Origin: Sphingosinicella sp. LHD-64 | GTDB taxonomy: Bacteria > Pseudomonadota > Alphaproteobacteria > Sphingomonadales > Sphingomonadaceae | Assembly: GCF_031157375.1 (NCBI RefSeq) | Contig: NZ_JAVIFV010000007.1 | Span: 1-64,000 of the forward strand | DNA length: 64,000 nt | Reading direction: 5' to 3' | Shown here: positions 54,197-62,885 of the stretch, piece after piece | Numbering within the stretch: position 1 is the stretch's first letter | Layout: every line of letters begins with the position of its first letter | Program-made: the position numbers and the translations under genes | Notes under the pieces: generated by a model | What the model was told of the DNA's origin: nothing | Databases searched by the model: none | Seen by the model: only the letters and a program-made list of their open reading frames with translations

Positions 54197-56542
54197 TCAG
54201 GCACTCAGCCGCTGGCGCACCTGCATGCCCGTGATCAGCTCGCTCGCGCGCTCGAAGGTCATCGGGCGGCCGAACAGATAGCCCTGGATCTGCTGGCAGC
54301 CGAGCTCGCGCATGCGGGTGAAGTCGTCGGCGGTCTCGACGCCTTCGGCGGTCACCGTCATGCGGAAGGAGCGGGCGAGCTGGACGATCGCCTGGATGAT
54401 CGCGACCGTCTCCTTGTTGTTGGCGGATTCGCGCACGAAGCTGCCGTCGATCTTCAGTTTGTGGAACACCGCCTTGTTCAGATAGCCGAGCGATGAATAG
54501 CCGGTGCCGAAATCGTCGAGCGCGATGCCGACACCCAGCGCGCGCAGGCGCTTCAGCACGTCGAGCGCGGCGGCGCTGTCGCCGAGGAAGATCGATTCGG
54601 TGACCTCCAGCTCCAGCCGGTTGGCCGGCAGCCGGTGCCGGCCCAATGCCTCGTGGATCGTGTTGGGCAATGCGGGGAAGATGAGCTGCTTGGCCGAGAT
54701 GTTGATCGCGACCGAGATATGTTCGGGCCAGCAGGCCATCGCCCGGCAGGCTTCGTCGACGACCCAGTCGCCGAGCTCCAGGATCAGGCCCGATTCCTCG
54801 GCGATCGGGATGAAATGGTTGGGCGGCACGATGCCGCGGGTCGGGTGGTGCCAGCGGATCAGCGCCTCGAAGCCCATCAGGCTCTGGTCGGCGGCATTGA
54901 TCAAGGGCTGGTAGAGCAGCCGGAACTGGCCGAGCGCGATGCCGCTCTTGAGATCCTGCTCGAGCTTGATCCGGTCCTCGGCCTCGCTCGCCATCTCGGC
55001 GTTGAAGAAGCAGCAGGTGCCGCGGCCCCGGGCCTTGGCCTGATAGAGGGCGAGGTCGGCCTTCTGGATCAGGTCGTCGACGCTCTGGCCGTCGATCGGC
55101 CCGAAGGCGCAGCCGATCGACACGCCGATCCGGACCTCGGCCTTGTCCATGTGGAACGGCTCGGCCACCGCTTCGATCACCCGGCGGGCCAGCGTCTCCA
55201 CCATCTGGCGGCTTTGTGCGTCCTTGATGACGATCGCGAATTCGTCGCCGCCCATCCGGCCGACATGGCCGATCGTCCCGACTTCCTTCAGCAGCCGCTG
55301 CGCGACCGACTTCAGCACCGCGTCGCCCTTGGGATGGCCGAACGTGTCGTTGACCGGCTTGAAGCCGTCGAGGTCGAGGAACAGGATCGCGCACGGCGTG
55401 CTGCCCTGGCTCGCCCCCGACAATGCCTCGCCCAGCAGCTGGCGCACCCGGCCGCGGTTCGGCAGCGTCGTCAGCACGTCCATATTGGCGAGGTTGGTGA
55501 GGCGCTCCTGGGTCTTGCGGACCTCGGTCACGTCCTGCCCGACACCCCGGAAGCCCTGATACTGGCCGGCGACGTCGGAGATCGGATCGCCCGACAGGCT
55601 GATCCAGCGCGTGCCACGCTGCGTCTTGAGTTCCATCTCGAGGTTGGCGAAGGGCTGCCGCGCGAGCAGGGTGCGGCCGAGCGCACTGTTGCCGCCGAGC
55701 GCGGCGGGGAGCGAATGGCCCATCACCTGGTTGGTCGATCGGCCGAGCAGCGCCGTCATCCGCGCCGAGATGTAGACGACCCGGTTCTCCGCATCGACCT
55801 GCCACAGCCAGCCGACGCCGCGATGCTCATATTCGTTGAGCAGGTTGCGCACCGTTTCCCATTGGGTGCGCACGCCCGCGTTGCTCTTGAGCTGAGCGAA
55901 GGTCCAGCGGGTAAGCCGCGTCACGCCGAACACGCAGACGCCCGCGACGAGCACGAAGGTCAGCGCGTGCTTCAGGTCGAGCGAGCCGCTGCCGAGCATA
56001 TAGGCGACGCAGAAGGACAGGGTGAGCGTGCCGACCCAGGCGATCGCGGCGGCGGGAATGGCCGCCAGCGCGATCGCGGCCGCGATCATGGCGGTCATCG
56101 CGCCGCCGATCACGACCTGCACGGCCGGCGGCTGGGTGGCGAAGGCGTAGGTGGGCAAGGCCGACCAGAGCCCGGCCAGGATCATGGCCTCGGCGATGGC
56201 GAGCCATTTCGAGCGGGGCCGCGCGGTGCGGCTGCCGGCCCAGGCGGCGACGTCCATCGCCCGCCGGCACGAGGCATAGTTGGCGAGCACGATGAGCGCG
56301 ACCCAGGCAATCACGAGCTCGGTGCGCACCGATCCGAACATCGCCCAGGCGGTGATCGCGGCGGCGACGCTGGCGGTCACCGCGAAGAAGGGCGCGAACA
56401 GGGCGCGCGCCTCGACCTGGCCGTTGTGGAGATGGGCGTCGCGCAGCCGCCCCGTCGCCAGCGCGAAGGCCGGCGAGTCGACGTCGACCTCGGCGGCGCC
56501 GAAGTCGTTGGGATCGTCGTGGAATTCGGAGGCTGGGCTCAT
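54197..56542 (-). CDS. Membrane GGDEF-EAL protein with a PAS domain
   Basis: The 781-residue protein has several N-terminal membrane segments (SVAAAITAWAMFG and others), a PAS domain (VDAENRVVYISARMTALLGR), a GGDEF domain with intact GGDEF near residue 430, and an EAL domain with EALIRW near 558, plus DDFGTGYSSLGYL. It should make and degrade c-di-GMP; both active sites look intact. It probably controls the motile-sessile transition. Confidence 0.93.
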   Translation of the reverse strand: MSPASEFHDDPNDFGAAEVDVDSPAFALATGRLRDAHLHNGQVEARALFAPFFAVTASVAAAITAWAMFGSVRTELVIAWVALIVLANYASCRRAMDVAAWAGSRTARPRSKWLAIAEAMILAGLWSALPTYAFATQPPAVQVVIGGAMTAMIAAAIALAAIPAAAIAWVGTLTLSFCVAYMLGSGSLDLKHALTFVLVAGVCVFGVTRLTRWTFAQLKSNAGVRTQWETVRNLLNEYEHRGVGWLWQVDAENRVVYISARMTALLGRSTNQVMGHSLPAALGGNSALGRTLLARQPFANLEMELKTQRGTRWISLSGDPISDVAGQYQGFRGVGQDVTEVRKTQERLTNLANMDVLTTLPNRGRVRQLLGEALSGASQGSTPCAILFLDLDGFKPVNDTFGHPKGDAVLKSVAQRLLKEVGTIGHVGRMGGDEFAIVIKDAQSRQMVETLARRVIEAVAEPFHMDKAEVRIGVSIGCAFGPIDGQSVDDLIQKADLALYQAKARGRGTCCFFNAEMASEAEDRIKLEQDLKSGIALGQFRLLYQPLINAADQSLMGFEALIRWHHPTRGIVPPNHFIPIAEESGLILELGDWVVDEACRAMACWPEHISVAINISAKQLIFPALPNTIHEALGRHRLPANRLELEVTESIFLGDSAAALDVLKRLRALGVGIALDDFGTGYSSLGYLNKAVFHKLKIDGSFVRESANNKETVAIIQAIVQLARSFRMTVTAEGVETADDFTRMRELGCQQIQGYLFGRPMTFERASELITGMQVRQRLSA

Positions 56543-56617
56543 GGCGATCCGAAGTGGCCGGGCGAGGAGTCGCCTCTACGCCCGGACGCTTGACGGATCG
56601 TTAAGTCTGCCGGTTTT

Positions 56618-58546
56618 TCACGGGGCCTGCCGGCCTTGCGCCCCGAGCAGCCGGTCGACCGCGCCGGAGGTGACGCTGTGATAGGACGGCCGGGTCCGCA
56701 CGTAGATGCGCCTGGCGATCGGCCGGCCCCAGTCTTCCGCCCCCCACAGCGTCTCGAACAGCGGCAGCACGAACTTGCGCCGCCCCTGCCCGGCCAGGAA
56801 CCGCTCGACCGCCGGCACGGCCGGCGGGTAGCGGTTGGCGAGCGCCAGCTGCAGCCAGGCGAACAGCGTCTCCGAATTGCCGCTCGCGGTCAGGTTAAAC
56901 GCCCGGTCGAGCGCGGCCAGACGCTCCGCCGGCATCTCGCGTGGCAGGCCGTTGAGGAAGCGCAGCCGCTCCGCCGTCGTCCAGCCGGAATAGGGCACTG
57001 CGCCCACATCCCCGCCGGCATTATAGGCCGCGAGCGCCCGGTCGACTGCCGCGAACGCCGCCGGATCGGGTCGCGCGACATTGTCGGGAAGGCCCGGCTG
57101 GTAGGCCCAGCGGTCGAGCTGGAGCCGCTGCTCCAGCGCCGCATCGCCGCGGATCAGGTTGGCGCGCAGGTCGCTTAGGAACCGCGCCGTCGTCATCGGC
57201 TGGAAGGCGTGCCGGTCGAAATAGGAGGTGAGATAGGCGTCGAACCGCGCGCGCCCCACCGTCCGCTCGATCGTGCGCAGGAAGGCGGCGCCCTTGTCGT
57301 AGACGATGCCGCTCGACTCGGCGCCGCTGTCGTCGCGCAGCCGCGTCCCCGGCGCGTCCGCCCCCAGCTCCACGAGCGCCTTTTCGATCTCGGCGAAGCT
57401 CAGCGCCTCCTCCTGCGCCGCCCGCTGTCGCCCGTAGAGCGCCTCCATGATCCGGTTCTCGAAATAGGAGGTGAAGCCCTCGTTCAGCCACCTGTCCGGC
57501 CAGGTCGCGTTGGTGACGAGGTTGCCCGACCAGCTGTGCGCCAGCTCGTGCGCGACAAGGCCGTTGAGGCTTCTGTCGCCGGCGAGGAAGGTCGGCGTCA
57601 GGAAGGTCAGGGTCGGATTCTCCATCCCGCCATAGGGGAAGCTCGGCGGCAGCACGATCACGTCGTAGCGGCCCCAGCGATAGGGTCCGTTGAGCCGCTC
57701 CGCCGCCTCGACCATCCGCTCGGTGTCGGCCAGTTCCGCCGCCGCCCGGTCGAGCATCGCCGGCTCGGTCCAGACGCCGGTGCGCGGGCCGAGCTCGCGG
57801 AACGCAATGTCGCCCGCCGCGATCGCGATCAGATAGGGCGCGACCGGATGGTCCATGCGGAAGCGATAGGCGCGCCGCCGGTTCCCGGCATCCTCACCCT
57901 CGGGCGTCAGCCGCTCGCCCGACATCACCACCTTCATCGGTTCCGGCGCGGTGATCCGCGCCTCCCAGGTCTGGCGGATGCCGGGGCTGTCCTGGGTCGG
58001 GATCCAGGTCCGGTTGAGGATCGCCTGCCCCTGGCTGAACAGGTAGGGATGCCGCCCGCCCGCGGTCTGCTGCGGGGTCAGCCACTGCAGCGCCTCGGCG
58101 TCCGGCGCGCTCCTGTAGCGGATGCGGACCTGCGTCGGCGCCGCGCCCTCGCCGAACCGGATGGTGAGCGGCTGCCCCTTGGCCGCGTCGTTGGCGCCCA
58201 GTGCATATTGGAGCGGCTGCCCGGCCGCATCGGTCACCGCCTCGATCTCCAGCCCCCTGGAATCGAGGATGATCTCGTGCGCGCCCTGGGCGGCCTGGAT
58301 GTCGAGCGTCGCCGTCCCCGCCATCCGCCGGTTCGCGAAGTCCGCGTCGAGATCGAGCGCGACACGGGTCACCCGCGCCACCTCCGGGCGGGCATAGGTC
58401 TGCGTGTCGCGCGCATCCGCCCCGGTCAGGATCGGCGCCACCTCCCGCGGCCCCCGCGCCTCGGCCGCCGCGTTCTGGTCGTTGCCGGTCCCGCTCGTGC
58501 AGGCGGCCACGGCAAAGGCGAAAGCGAGAGAGAGCAGGCGGCGCAT
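56618..58546 (-). CDS. M1 family metallopeptidase, lipoprotein
   Basis: The 642-residue product starts with a lipobox (LAFAFAVAACTS). It has the substrate-recognition motif GGMEN near residue 307, the zinc motif HELAHSW with the distant Glu in NEGFTSY (HEXXHX18E) near 335, and a C-terminal domain like leukotriene-A4 hydrolase. It removes N-terminal residues from peptides in the periplasm. ATG 58546 gives the signal. Confidence 0.92.
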   Translation of the reverse strand: MRRLLSLAFAFAVAACTSGTGNDQNAAAEARGPREVAPILTGADARDTQTYARPEVARVTRVALDLDADFANRRMAGTATLDIQAAQGAHEIILDSRGLEIEAVTDAAGQPLQYALGANDAAKGQPLTIRFGEGAAPTQVRIRYRSAPDAEALQWLTPQQTAGGRHPYLFSQGQAILNRTWIPTQDSPGIRQTWEARITAPEPMKVVMSGERLTPEGEDAGNRRRAYRFRMDHPVAPYLIAIAAGDIAFRELGPRTGVWTEPAMLDRAAAELADTERMVEAAERLNGPYRWGRYDVIVLPPSFPYGGMENPTLTFLTPTFLAGDRSLNGLVAHELAHSWSGNLVTNATWPDRWLNEGFTSYFENRIMEALYGRQRAAQEEALSFAEIEKALVELGADAPGTRLRDDSGAESSGIVYDKGAAFLRTIERTVGRARFDAYLTSYFDRHAFQPMTTARFLSDLRANLIRGDAALEQRLQLDRWAYQPGLPDNVARPDPAAFAAVDRALAAYNAGGDVGAVPYSGWTTAERLRFLNGLPREMPAERLAALDRAFNLTASGNSETLFAWLQLALANRYPPAVPAVERFLAGQGRRKFVLPLFETLWGAEDWGRPIARRIYVRTRPSYHSVTSGAVDRLLGAQGRQAP

Positions 58547-59064
58547 GGGGAAAACTCCGGAGCGGGACACGGGCAGGGCAGGCCTGGCTAGCCCAACGCC
58601 GCCGCCGGGAAAAGGCCGCATCGCCCGCCGCTTAGGCTCCGGCGGGATGCAAAACGGGCGCTGCGGGCCGCCCCCCACGCCCCGCAGCGCCCGCCTCCGG
58701 CCGGCCGCAAGCCACTGGACCCGCACGCATCCTCCCCGGACGCGCGTCCCCGCGGGAGCAGGGCCGGCCGGAGCCCTGCGCTTGCGCCCATCAGTGCCGG
58801 TGGCGCCGCGCAGGCTCGCTTGCACACGATTGCGCCCCAGGCCGCGCCGCCGCTCAACGCAGCCGCGACGAATCTGCACCCCGGTGCGACGAAGCCGTAG
58901 CGCCCGCGGCTAACTGCGCCGGCGCGCAGCGACGCCGCAGTTAGACAAGAGAGCGCGAAGGCCGGACGGCCCGCGTCCTGAGCGAAGTCGAAGGGCGACA
59001 GGACCGACGTCACGAATTCACTTCGTGACGGCCCTCCCGCCCTCAAATTTGCAAAATAGGATTT
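58547..59064. other. GC-rich non-coding region with strong hairpins
   Basis: About 520 bases without a supportable gene. CGGGCGCTGCGGG (58655-58667) and CCCGCAGCGCCCG (58681-58693) are perfect 13-base arms with a 13-base loop, and CGTCACGAA-ttcac-TTCGTGACG (59008-59030) is a second 9-base stem. Between them are C-rich tracts and a core of the palindromic repeat family (CCTGAGCGAAGTCGAAGGG). Confidence 0.6.
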
Positions 59065-59079
59065 GTTCTGTCTTTGTTC
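59065..59079 (+). promoter_or_regulatory. Possible LexA/SOS box (GTTC-N7-GTTC)
   Basis: GTTC-TGTCTTT-GTTC lies 19 bases before the ATG of the 59098 gene. This is the alphaproteobacterial LexA consensus. About two such matches would occur by chance in 64 kb, so position relative to the gene is the main support. Confidence 0.45.
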
Positions 59080-59097
59080 CAGATTTTGGAGGAACTG

Positions 59098-60054
59098 ATG
59101 GACGAACAGACCCCTTTCCCCGCCGGCGAGTCGGACCCGGCACCGGCCCCCGAGCGGACTGCACCGCCCGCCGATCCGCGCCATCCCGATCCCGAGATCG
59201 CCGCCCTGCTCGATTTCGCGCCGGTCCGCCGCCGCTGCCGGCGTCACGACGGCTGGTCGGAGCAGGTGCAGCGCGACTTCATCGTCGCGCTCGCCACGCA
59301 CGGCAATTCCGAGCGCGCCGCGCAGGCAGTGGGCCGGACGATGAGCGGCGCCTACAAGGTCCGCACCTCGGCCGGCGGCGAGGGCTTCGGCGAGGCCTGG
59401 GACAAGGCGGTGGCGCTCTACCTGCAGCGCCATCCGGCCGAGCCCCGGACCGGCCGCTGGCGACCCGCGGATGGCAAGGCGCCGCCACCCCCCGAGCCCG
59501 AGCCTGAGCCTGAGCCTGAATCCGATCCCTCGCTCTGCCCGGACGGCCGCACCAAGGCGGAGGTGTTCGAATCGATCCTCCAGAAATACTGGCGCAAGGT
59601 CGCGGCGGAGCGCGAGGCGCGGCTGGAGGGCCGGATCACCGAGGCCGATTTCTACGTCCGCCAGCTCACCGTCATCGAGATCGCGCTCGATCTCGGCGGC
59701 TATGCGCGCGATCTGCTGGGTGAGCTGGAGCGCCGCGGCCTCAACGTCTTCCGGATCGCCGCGACGCCGATGAGCGTGCTGCTCGATCGCGTGCGCCTGG
59801 AATGTTGGGCGGAGATGGGCGAGCCCGAGCGCCCGCCCCTGTCGCCGCTCGGCGAGCATGACGACGAGGTCGCGACCGGCGTGCCCACCTCCTACTTCCC
59901 GCTGCGCGACGGCGACCATGAGGGCTGGCAGCAAAGGCAGGACGCGCAGCACGCGCGCGCCGCCCAGGCGCAGACGGCGTGGGAGGAGAAGGCGCGGGCG
60001 GACGCGGCCGCCTGGGCGGCGCGCGAAGGCGCGGCGGAAGGCACCCGGCCATGA
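59098..60054 (+). CDS. Hypothetical protein with a helix-turn-helix-like N-terminus
   Basis: The 318-residue protein has a region resembling a terminase-small-subunit or transposase-type helix-turn-helix: WSEQVQRDFIVALATHGNSERAAQAVGRTMSGAYKVRTSAGGEGFGEAWDKA (about 60-110), then a Glu-Pro repeat (EPEPEPEPE), and a helical C-terminal part. GGAGG precedes ATG 59098. It overlaps the next gene by 4 bases. The possible SOS box suggests damage-induced expression. Function unknown; it may be phage-derived. Confidence 0.75.
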   Translation: MDEQTPFPAGESDPAPAPERTAPPADPRHPDPEIAALLDFAPVRRRCRRHDGWSEQVQRDFIVALATHGNSERAAQAVGRTMSGAYKVRTSAGGEGFGEAWDKAVALYLQRHPAEPRTGRWRPADGKAPPPPEPEPEPEPESDPSLCPDGRTKAEVFESILQKYWRKVAAEREARLEGRITEADFYVRQLTVIEIALDLGGYARDLLGELERRGLNVFRIAATPMSVLLDRVRLECWAEMGEPERPPLSPLGEHDDEVATGVPTSYFPLRDGDHEGWQQRQDAQHARAAQAQTAWEEKARADAAAWAAREGAAEGTRP

Positions 60055-60392
60055 ACTTCTATGTCCCCCATCATGCCGGCGCCAGGGGCGACCGGCTCTG
60101 GCACTGGGCGCGCGCCGATCTCGCCAAACACGGCCTCGCCACCACCCGCCGGCGCATCCGCGCCCTCATCTGGTATGACGACGAGGGCGAGGAGCACTAC
60201 GTCATGGTCGGCGGCGAGACCCCCGGAGGGGAAGACGACGATCCGGTCATGACGATCCTCGAATCCGGCGATCTCGACGATCTCGTCTTCGTCTGCACCC
60301 TCTCCCGGCTGGCGAACGGCGAACCGCCCTTCGCGCTCAGCCTGGGGCGGGATTGGAAGGTGGTGGATTTCGATGACGGGGCTTCGGCTTAA
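60051..60392 (+). CDS. Conserved hypothetical protein
   Basis: The 113-residue protein starts NFYVPHHAGARGDRLWHWARADLAKHGLATTRRRIRALIWYDDEGEEHYVMVGGE and has no signal or membrane segment. The start overlaps the previous stop (ATGA), so it is part of the same operon. No known fold is recognised. It probably works with the 59098 product. Confidence 0.7.
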   Translation: MNFYVPHHAGARGDRLWHWARADLAKHGLATTRRRIRALIWYDDEGEEHYVMVGGETPGGEDDDPVMTILESGDLDDLVFVCTLSRLANGEPPFALSLGRDWKVVDFDDGASA

Positions 60393-60426
60393 GCATCTGG
60401 AATTCACCGCCCGCCTGGCCTTCGTC

Positions 60427-60447
60427 ATGCTGGACCTGATCCAGCAT
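60427..60447. repeat. Short palindromic element
   Basis: ATGCTGG-acctgat-CCAGCAT (60427-60447) is a perfect hairpin, likely a transcript-end structure of the 59098-60392 operon. It resembles the CCAGC repeat cores seen at 9459 and 12875. Confidence 0.65.
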
Positions 60448-60471
60448 CCCCTTCTTCGGGCGCCGACGAAC

Positions 60472-60501
60472 TTGTCTCACGTCAATGTCTATGTTATAAC
60501 A
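60472..60501 (+). promoter_or_regulatory. Promoter of the AbrB antitoxin, with palindrome
   Basis: TTGTCT (60472-60477) and TATAAC (60495-60500) are 17 bases apart. The -10 lies within the perfect 10-base palindrome TGTTATAACA (60492-60501), a probable antitoxin autorepression site. Transcription would start at about 60507, the first base of the ATG, so the mRNA may be leaderless. Confidence 0.65.
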
Positions 60502-60506
60502 CACGT

Positions 60507-60734
60507 ATGAACACGCAGCTCAAGATCACGAAGATCGGCAACTCGGCTGGCGTCGTGCTGCCCAAGGATATCCTCGCGCATCTCGATGTCGACGTAGGTA
60601 GCGTCGTCGAACTGACCCGCACTCCGCGCGGGATTGAACTCAGTGCGCCCGAACCCGACTTCGATGCGCAGATGGCGGTCGCGCGCGCGGTGATGGCGCG
60701 GCGCAAGCGCGCGCTGCGCGAACTCGCCAAGTAG
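60507..60734 (+). CDS. AbrB/MazE family antitoxin
   Basis: The 75-residue protein has the swapped-hairpin AbrB fold: LKITKIGNSAGVVLPKDILAHLDVDVGSVVELTRTPRGIELS. The C-terminal part is a charged helix that would cover the toxin. It lacks a ribosome site and starts at the predicted transcription start. It is followed by a Doc toxin after 4 bases. Confidence 0.9.
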   Translation: MNTQLKITKIGNSAGVVLPKDILAHLDVDVGSVVELTRTPRGIELSAPEPDFDAQMAVARAVMARRKRALRELAK

Positions 60735-60738
60735 GAAG

Positions 60739-61140
60739 GTGGCCAAAGACTGGCTCTGGGTCACCGTCGAGGTGGCCATGGCGGCACATGCCGAGCAGTT
60801 GGCCGAACATGGCGGCGGCGAAGGCGTGCGCGACGCGACCCTGTTGGAAAGCGCGATGGCACGGCCGCAGAATCTCGCGGCCTATGGCGAGCCCGACGCG
60901 GCCGATCTCGCCGCCGCCTATGCGTTCGGTATCGCCCGCAATCATCCCTTCGTCGATGGCAACAAGCGGACGGCGGCGGTGGTCAGCGAAACCTTCCTGG
61001 TGCTGAACGGCTACAGCCTCGGCGCGAGCGACGCCGAGTTGGCCGTGGCTTTCATTGCTCTGGCGGCGGGTGAATTGAGCGAGGCGGAGACGGCGGATTG
61101 GTTTCGTAGGCACATAGGTGGAGATAAGCGAGAATATTGA
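60739..61140 (+). CDS. Doc (death-on-curing) family toxin
   Basis: The 133-residue protein has the Fic/Doc motif HPFVDGNKRTAA near 74-85. Doc phosphorylates EF-Tu and blocks translation. The motif is complete, with the catalytic His and the anion-binding residues. It starts at GTG 60739, 4 bases after the AbrB stop, so the two form a type II toxin-antitoxin pair. Confidence 0.9.
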   Translation: MAKDWLWVTVEVAMAAHAEQLAEHGGGEGVRDATLLESAMARPQNLAAYGEPDAADLAAAYAFGIARNHPFVDGNKRTAAVVSETFLVLNGYSLGASDAELAVAFIALAAGELSEAETADWFRRHIGGDKREY

Positions 61141-61188
61141 CTAGATATCGGGTCCTGAACAGTATGACAGCACGCTGAGGTTCGTCGC

Positions 61189-62517
61189 ATGGGAGAGCGA
61201 GGCACAAGTCCAGCTAAGGCGGCCAGAAATGTCATTCAGCGTTTGTTGCAGATGCGCCAGCTATGGGAGGACGCGTCCAACCATTATTTTGATCCGGATC
61301 GATTCCAACTTGCACTTCAGAACTGCATAACGACAAGCCGCACCGTTACCTTTATTTTGCAATCAAACAAGGCCGCCATGACTGGCTTTGATGAGTGGTA
61401 CGCGGAGCATGTCAAACGGTGGAGCGCTGATCCCATCATGTCGTGGGCCCGTGACGCGCGTAACTCAATTGAGAAGCGGGGCGATCTAGAAACCTACAGC
61501 CAAGTTCGTGCAACAATCATCGCCAGCTATGTTGGGAACCCGGAGTCGGCCTGGCTTAAGCAGTCTCTATTTGCGACACCTCAGCATATTTATCGCGGTG
61601 TACCGAAGAAATACATGGTCCCGCATGTAATAGAGAATGGCACACTACTTATCGAACGCCGTTGGGTGGATAGTGCCCTTCCGGACATGGAGATACTTGA
61701 GGCACTCGCGCATGTGTACGGTCAACTCGCCGATACAATAATAGACTACATTAAATGCAATCGACTTCCCGCCCCTCCCGAATTGGGAAAGACGCGTCCA
61801 ACCGCCATGCAAGCGCTGGCGATGGACAGGGCTATCTACTTATCAATGATGGATGGCTCGGTTAGGGGCTTTCGCTACTATAAACGCCCATTGAAGCTGC
61901 CCGATAAACAGACCAGAAAGAAGGTGCTCGAACGCTATGGCGGCGCCCAATGGAAAGGGTTGCATGAAGCAAGAACTTTCAAGGAAATTGCTGGAATCTA
62001 TTTCAAAAATGCGCGGGCCATCCTCAAGCGCGATGGCCACCACCGCAATTTCATGTTCTTCCTTGAAGGAGAGAAGATCATACAGATGATCCCATATGAT
62101 CACCCCGATAGGGCATCCCGATATGTCCTTATGCACGATCTTTCGAAGCTCGCGAAAATTTCGGGTGCGGATGGGATGATGATGATTGGAGAAGCATGGA
62201 CCGCGGAAGCCAGTAGATTGCCCCCTTCTGGCTTTGCGGTCGACGCTGATGAGCGCGGCGAAGCTCTGGTCATGCACTGTGCAAACGCGGAGGGCGCGTC
62301 GTTCAGCTATCACGCTGACTTCCAGCGAAAGCGGCCAGGTTCGAAGAAGGTCAAGAGCATTGGCGAGACGATTTATATGGAGGATGAAGCGGCTTTCATC
62401 GTTCTGCCGTTCCTTCGGGAATGGGGTGTACTGGATATGGATAAGGTCGCTGCGGCTGCAAATCGGATGAGCGAGGCCGGCATCAGATCGCCGATGGACG
62501 ATCCTCGTTCGCCTTGA
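61189..62517 (+). CDS. Low-GC hypothetical protein, probably acquired
   Basis: The 442-residue protein has no signal peptide and no motif I recognise. Its codon use is less GC-rich (many ATA, TTA-like and AAT codons), unlike its neighbours. The N-terminal half is helical (RNVIQRLLQMRQLWEDASNHYFDPDRFQLALQNCITTSRTVTF). It lies between two toxin-antitoxin pairs, as defence or accessory cargo genes often do. Function unknown. Confidence 0.75.
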   Translation: MGERGTSPAKAARNVIQRLLQMRQLWEDASNHYFDPDRFQLALQNCITTSRTVTFILQSNKAAMTGFDEWYAEHVKRWSADPIMSWARDARNSIEKRGDLETYSQVRATIIASYVGNPESAWLKQSLFATPQHIYRGVPKKYMVPHVIENGTLLIERRWVDSALPDMEILEALAHVYGQLADTIIDYIKCNRLPAPPELGKTRPTAMQALAMDRAIYLSMMDGSVRGFRYYKRPLKLPDKQTRKKVLERYGGAQWKGLHEARTFKEIAGIYFKNARAILKRDGHHRNFMFFLEGEKIIQMIPYDHPDRASRYVLMHDLSKLAKISGADGMMMIGEAWTAEASRLPPSGFAVDADERGEALVMHCANAEGASFSYHADFQRKRPGSKKVKSIGETIYMEDEAAFIVLPFLREWGVLDMDKVAAAANRMSEAGIRSPMDDPRSP

Positions 62518-62557
62518 ACGATATTCTCGCACGGCCTATGTACGATAATGTCGTACA
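62514..62557 (+). promoter_or_regulatory. Promoter and operator of the ParD/ParE pair
   Basis: TTGAAC (62514-62519) and TATGTA (62537-62542) are 17 bases apart. The perfect palindrome TGTACGA-taatg-TCGTACA (62539-62557) overlaps the -10 and would let the ParD-ParE complex repress its own transcription. Confidence 0.6.
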
Positions 62558-62567
62558 GGAGACCCAA

Positions 62568-62885
62568 ATGCCCGCACGCGCTAACAAGCCGGTCAGCGTC
62601 ACGCTTGGCCCTCTCGGGGCACGGGCGGAGGCGCGTGTGAAGGCGGGGGACTATTCCTCGCTGTCCGAAGTGGTGCGCGCGGGCTTGCGCGCGCTGGAGC
62701 GCGAGGAGGCGCTGCTCGATCGCCTCTTCCAACCGATCGATCATGATGATCCCGCCGATCTGGCCTGGGTGAGGGCGAAGATCGACGAGGCGCTGAGCGA
62801 CCCGCGCCCGCCGATCCCGGCGGAGGAAGTGTTCGCGCGGCTGAACGACCGGATCGCGGACTACAAGGCCAAGCGTGGCGCTTGA
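62568..62885 (+). CDS. ParD-like antitoxin
   Basis: The 105-residue protein has a ribbon-helix-helix N-terminus (NKPVSVTLGPLGARAEARVKAGDYSSLSEVVRAGLRALE) and a C-terminal helix that binds ParE. CAGGAGAC precedes ATG 62568. It overlaps the toxin by 11 bases. Confidence 0.87.
   Translation: MPARANKPVSVTLGPLGARAEARVKAGDYSSLSEVVRAGLRALEREEALLDRLFQPIDHDDPADLAWVRAKIDEALSDPRPPIPAEEVFARLNDRIADYKAKRGA

Noticed and set aside
54635-56593. Plus-strand open frame of 652 codons over the GGDEF-EAL gene
   Set aside because: Antisense shadow; the real gene has intact GGDEF and EAL motifs.
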